Shown piece after piece: positions 59,939 to 64,000 of a stretch of DNA of 64,000 nt. Numbering within the stretch: the first letter of the stretch is position 1; each line of letters begins with the position of its first letter. Both the position numbers and the translations under genes were made by a program. The notes beneath the pieces are model-generated. The model did not search any database. It was not told where the DNA came from and saw only the letters and a list, made by a program, of their open reading frames with translations. Source of the stretch: Chrysoporthe austroafricana (lineage: Eukaryota; Ascomycota; Sordariomycetes; Diaporthales; Cryphonectriaceae). The stretch lies in the NCBI GenBank assembly GCA_001051155.2, contig JYIP02000002.1, forward strand, positions 4,037,583 through 4,101,582, read 5' to 3'.

Positions 59939-60593
59939 GTTGGCGATGCGCTTTGGGACGTTGGGAATCCAATGGCAGTACTGACTGTGAATGATCGGCC
60001 ATCAAGACTGGAAAATGGTGTAAACCACACTCTGGGATTCGTGAGGGCACTGTTCAGTGGGTTACGATGTGCTGGGGGTGACTATTGTCTCGCACGATAA
60101 TGAAAGATGAAACGAAAAGTTGAATGGGATATCGAGAGCTTTGGATCTTGAAAAGATCAGGATGCGAGATCCAGTGCTCGGTAAAAGTAGATGTTGCTGC
60201 GAATGCTGAAGGAAAGCTGAGAAGAAAGTGGCAGGAACCTTTGACGCTTTCGGCACCATCGTACCTGGCATACCAACCCCCCTTCCTTGCCCTACACTTT
60301 CTCAATAGACTACCTGCTAGTCCAAGTCTTTACTCATTGAAGACGTATTTCCCCTTGATATGAGACATTTATCACATCCCAGAGGTTTCTAGATAGCGAT
60401 ACGGATGTGTCGCCGCCTACAGTCTCGAAGTCGAGAGATTAGAGCCGTAGCCCTGCCTGCGTTAGTATGTACGGACCAGCACGAGTCTGACGCATGCAAT
60501 TCTCTTTGGAAACACGAGTATGTACGGGAGATGCTTCGACATAATATACTTGTGTATATATCTACACCTTTATTTCTTTCGCTGTCCCCTCTC
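59939..60593. other. Intergenic region between the unknown gene and mdv1
   Basis: About 650 bp, both neighbours on the minus strand; holds the promoter of the unknown gene and the 3' flank of mdv1. Nothing else seen. Confidence 0.4.
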
Positions 60594-62800
60594 CTAGCAA
60601 GCCCAGACGCCAACGATCCCGTCCCGGCGTCCTTCGACCATATACCCATCCCGTATGCGTACACGTTCTACAATAGCCGGCGTTTTGCCTTCTTCGGCAG
60701 CATTCACGCCGGCACCACACTCCCACTGGCGGGACTCAAGCTTGTCGTAAACCTTGACAACGTCCTCACCTGCGGCAGAGACTATACGGCGGCCGTCAAA
60801 CATCATGCTCGTGACCGGATGGTCGTATGCGTAGGCGTCAGAGATGGATCCGGTTCGGAGGTCCCATATCTAAACAACATATTAGCGTCAGGTGAAAGTG
60901 CAGATCATTGGCGGATATCGAACGTACCCGAATACTCCGGTCCAAGCTCCCAGTTACGAGGTGGACGTCGTCGAATTGGAGAGCTGTCACTGGTCCAGTG
61001 TGGCCCACCAAGCTGCGGTGGACCTGACCACTCCGAAGATCCCAAAGCCTGACCATACCGTCCGCAGTTCCACACGCAAGCGCAGCGTCAAAGACTTGCA
61101 GAGCTCCCACGAAATCGGCGTCCTGCACAGGCGCGCGAGTTGTCTGCGCCCATTTGCCCTCCCCTAAGCTGACAGATGCCTGTGCTGCTGCCCACATCAC
61201 GTCCAGAGTTTGCACGCATCGGCCCTTCTCTAGATCCCAGTGTCGAATTGTCTTGTCCGCCGAGCCAGATACCAGAACGTCGCCTCGGAAGTGAAGGGCA
61301 GTGATCTCAGCCATGTGAGATGATAGAGTCGTCAGTGGGCATTCGTCCATGCTGTCGGCGGGTGGGTCCACAGGCTCGTCGTCGGGGTTTTCGAAGGCCA
61401 TACCATCCTCGTCATCTTCCTTGTCCAGCTGTTCGCCAACAGGGTCGTAGTGAGCCCTGCTCAGGTCCCAAAGTCGAATAGTAGCATCCACTGATCCCGT
61501 AGCACAGATGTTGTCCTCGACCTGCAGCGTCTTGACGGAGGCAGTGTGGCCCTCGAGGCTGCCCATACACCGTCCTGCGTTCAGGTCCCAAACTCGGATA
61601 GCGTCGTCCAGAGCCGAAGTAACCAGTGTTCCAAAGGGTGCGTCAAAGTCCATAGCGGTGATACAGTCCTGGTGTGCGCGAATCTCACGGATCGAGGTGC
61701 CGGGTTCATAATGCTCGTGCAATATTGGCATCGATTTCCTGCGCAGGCTTCTCGGCTTTTTCGATCTTGACGGTGTGCTGTTAGCAGACGGCAGCTTCTC
61801 GTATATTGATTGAGACATGAATCCGCTCTCGTCGTCCTCTCCACCCTCGCTGCCCTGGGTCGGCGTCCGCAGTCCTGCCACCGATCCGGCCTCGGCGACC
61901 AATTCTTCAGCCTCCTCCAGTCGGTTCTCCACGTCCATGACTGATCCGGGTCAGCAAGATCCGTTTTCTTCAGCCCATGGACTTCAGACTCACTGTCGTG
62001 TTCTAATATGGCCTCCTCCTGCTCAAGATTTGCCAACCTATCCAGCACAATCCGCCGCATACCAGCCAGGTTTGCTATCTTATTGTCGATGTCCCGGATC
62101 TCACTGCTGGCCATATTCTTCCGTATACCAAGCATCTCAAACTCATGCATCATAGCCGCCTTCTCCTTCTTAAGCTTCTGCACCGCCTGAGGGCTGTCGG
62201 GGACGACGCGGCCATCGTCGATCATTTTCCTGCCCCTCGACACCTTTCTCCTGTGCTTCTTGCCCTGATCTGTGAAATCCGGGAAGGAGGCCTGGAACCC
62301 CTGGAACAGCGAGTATGAGTTATCATCCTCGGGTATCTCCCTCAGCAGGGCGTCCGGAACGTAAGATAAGGCGCGGTGTTGTATCTCGCTCGTGGACAGC
62401 CTCGACCGCACCATGTCCGTGGGGGTCGTCTTGGCCATGGAGAACATGCTCCGCTGCAGCGTTGGCCGCCGCAGCTGCTTGGAGACCTCGCCCATGGCCT
62501 GCTGGTAGTGGCCGCCTGTCGTCGGGTCCGACAGGGGGCCCATGAGGTGGCTGGCCGTGGTGGTCACTTTACGGCCGAACGCCTCGAGGCCACGAGTCTG
62601 CATGGCAAACGAGTCTCTTGTCAGTGACACGGTCCCTCCATACTCAAGGGACATGGCAGAGAGAGGCAGAGAGGGATGGCAGAGCACGAAAAAGTTCTTC
62701 TGGACAGGGCTGAAGGACAACGGTGTCTGCTGCGTACCGATATGATGGACGAATCATTGCCGTCGTCGTGAAAAGCATTGTGGTCGTCAGAGCTGGCCAT
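60594..62800 (-). CDS. mdv1: Mitochondrial division protein 1 (Mdv1, WD40)
   Basis: Mdv1 is the adaptor linking Fis1 on the mitochondrial outer membrane to the dynamin Dnm1 during fission. Four exons on the minus strand: 62800-62738, 62597-61994, 61940-60928, 60869-60594, giving 651 aa. The N-terminal part has [20 protein letters not shown] and the Fis1-binding region. A central coiled coil follows ([20 protein letters not shown] and [14 protein letters not shown]). The C-terminal WD40 domain begins at about [16 protein letters not shown] with repeats such as [20 protein letters not shown]. Exon 1 was chosen over an in-frame ATG in exon 2 (62654) because it joins in phase 0 directly to TRGLEAFG. 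Head-to-head with the chorismate mutase gene. Confidence 0.88.
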
Positions 62801-63515
62801 GCGTTAAACAATGGAGCACAAGTGGGTACTCGATGGAGCTTGGCTCGGAGTCGTGGTCTCGTCGCGGAGCTGAATGCCGGTCTGGCGAGGGAAAACGTCT
62901 CGTGTATTGAGCCAATTCGTGTGTCGAGAGCAGTGAGTTCAGGACGTCTTGGGAGGTGGAGTCCTGGGGGCGACGGCAGGACGATATCGAGCTGTCTTCG
63001 AGTTGTTCCAGCTGATAGGGAAAATAGCCCACGCGACAAGGCAGGGCAGGCAGAGCAGGGTTCCAGAACGATGGAAGTCTGCAGGAGGCCACAGGGATTG
63101 GAGCTTGGTGCGACACCGCCTTCCCTTTCCCGCCGCGTGACGTATCCCTCACTGCTGTGCCCACTGTGCCACTGTAATACACGGCCTGATGTACGGAGGA
63201 GCTCCACCGCGGCTCGCAACAAACCGGCCGGCTGCATCACCTTCCCTCCGGTCACCGCAGCGCCGAATCCGACCCCAGAGTAAGCCGGAAGTACGGAAGG
63301 TCAACGGAGTCACATAAAAAAGGAACGGAGTCATTGCAATCCTGCAGCCCTGCAGCCATCGAGACCGAGCTCTCACAGCTACATCGCGAAGCTCCCCTCC
63401 CCCGGTCGTATTTTTTTTTTCATGCTGGCCCGAGGGTCCTACTGGCCGGCACGAGATTCTTGCGACGTCTTCTTGAGCTCCACGCCGACCCGTCAACGAC
63501 GACCGTCTCCCCGCC
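62801..63515. other. Divergent promoter region, mdv1 and chorismate mutase
   Basis: About 715 bp. A T10 run at 63411-63420 lies about 95 bp before the chorismate mutase start and could be a nucleosome-excluding promoter element. Confidence 0.45.
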
Positions 63516-64000
63516 ATGGACTCCCTCATTGACCTCTCCGACGCGGACAAGGCGCTCGACCTCTCGCGTATCCGCTTCCAGCTCATCCGCCTCGAGGACA
63601 CCATCACCTTCCACCTGATCGAGCGCGTGCAGTTCCCCCTCAACAACAACATCTACATCCCGGGCGCCGTGCCCATACCCGACTCAGACCTGTCCCTCAT
63701 GGACTGGTACCTCCTCCAGCAGGAGAAGCTCCAGTCCCTCATCCGCCGCTACGAGTCCCCCGACGAGTACCCCTTCTTTCCGACCGCCCTCAGCAAGCCC
63801 ATCCTGCCCGCCATCGCGTACCCGCGCATCCTGCACCCCAATGACGTCAATGTCAACGACAAGATCAAGGACTTCTACATCAACAACTTCCTGCCGCGCG
63901 TGTGCCCGTCCTTCGGGCACGGCGATAGGGGCGTGTCGGCCGAGAACTACGGCAGCAGCGCGACGTGCGACATCGCGGTGCTGCAGGCCCTGAGCAGGCG
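63516..64000 (+). CDS. aro7: Chorismate mutase, N-terminal part (cut by window end)
   Basis: Chorismate mutase turns chorismate into prephenate, the first step toward tyrosine and phenylalanine. The first 161 residues are in the window without an intron. The start [20 protein letters not shown] and the helix [20 protein letters not shown] are the conserved N-terminal catalytic helix. The fungal regulatory region follows ([20 protein letters not shown], and [19 protein letters not shown]). This is the eukaryotic all-helical AroQ type. The catalytic C-terminal half lies beyond 64000. The codon usage is strongly GC-biased. Confidence 0.95.
   Translation, partial: MDSLIDLSDADKALDLSRIRFQLIRLEDTITFHLIERVQFPLNNNIYIPGAVPIPDSDLSLMDWYLLQQEKLQSLIRRYESPDEYPFFPTALSKPILPAIAYPRILHPNDVNVNDKIKDFYINNFLPRVCPSFGHGDRGVSAENYGSSATCDIAVLQALSR

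Overview
The window looks like gene-dense nuclear DNA of a filamentous ascomycete, most likely Sordariomycetes. The genes carry short GT-AG introns (mostly 45-90 nt) with CTAAC/CTGAC-type branch sites near the acceptor. They encode typical Pezizomycotina proteins: Zn(II)2Cys6 regulator, fused Egt1 for ergothioneine, fused MogA-MoeA, Mdv1, DUF3112 membrane protein. All exon maps here are hand-built from splice signals, reading phase and remembered family features; no alignment was run. About 27 protein-coding genes are supported, two of them cut by the window edges.

Layout. 0-7.5 kb: start of a small membrane protein (-), exocyst Exo84 (+), PP2A catalytic subunit (+), DUF3112 membrane protein (-). 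7.5-13 kb: a 5.5 kb stretch with no convincing gene. 13-18 kb: a Fus1-like transmembrane SH3 protein (+) facing a Zn(II)2Cys6 regulator (-). 18.6-29.3 kb: Vps15 (+), U2 snRNP A' (+), Dpb3/POLE4-like histone-fold protein (-), CLC exchanger (+). 30-34 kb: Egt1 (-) with 13 exons. 34-36.7 kb: gene-free. 36.7-43 kb: tandem GFA-domain protein (+), eIF2B-alpha (-), NECAP (+), an unknown coiled-coil protein (-). 43.2-43.6 kb: a minisatellite and a degenerate tRNA-like element. 43.8-49.4 kb: PflX-type radical SAM protein (-), TMEM42-like EamA protein with an apparent 1-nt frameshift (-), TFIIA-gamma (-), V-ATPase c'' (+). 50-64 kb: unknown protein (-), gephyrin-type MogA-MoeA (-), Pop5 (+), Gpn2 (-), Bub3 (+), unknown acidic protein (-), Mdv1 (-), chorismate mutase start (+).

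Most genes are housekeeping: secretion (Exo84, NECAP), PI3K/autophagy (Vps15), vacuolar ion and pH control (CLC, Vma16), splicing and RNA processing (U2A', Pop5), transcription and replication (TFIIA-gamma, Dpb3-like, Gpn2), translation control (eIF2B-alpha), mitosis (Bub3, PP2A), mitochondrial fission (Mdv1). They do not form one pathway or a recognisable secondary-metabolite cluster. I found no intact transposon, CRISPR or phage element and no clear novel multi-gene system. The points most worth checking are the TMEM42 frameshift, the 14- and 22-nt microexons of egt1, the tRNA-like element beside the minisatellite, and the 6-bp tail-to-tail spacing of pop5 and gpn2.
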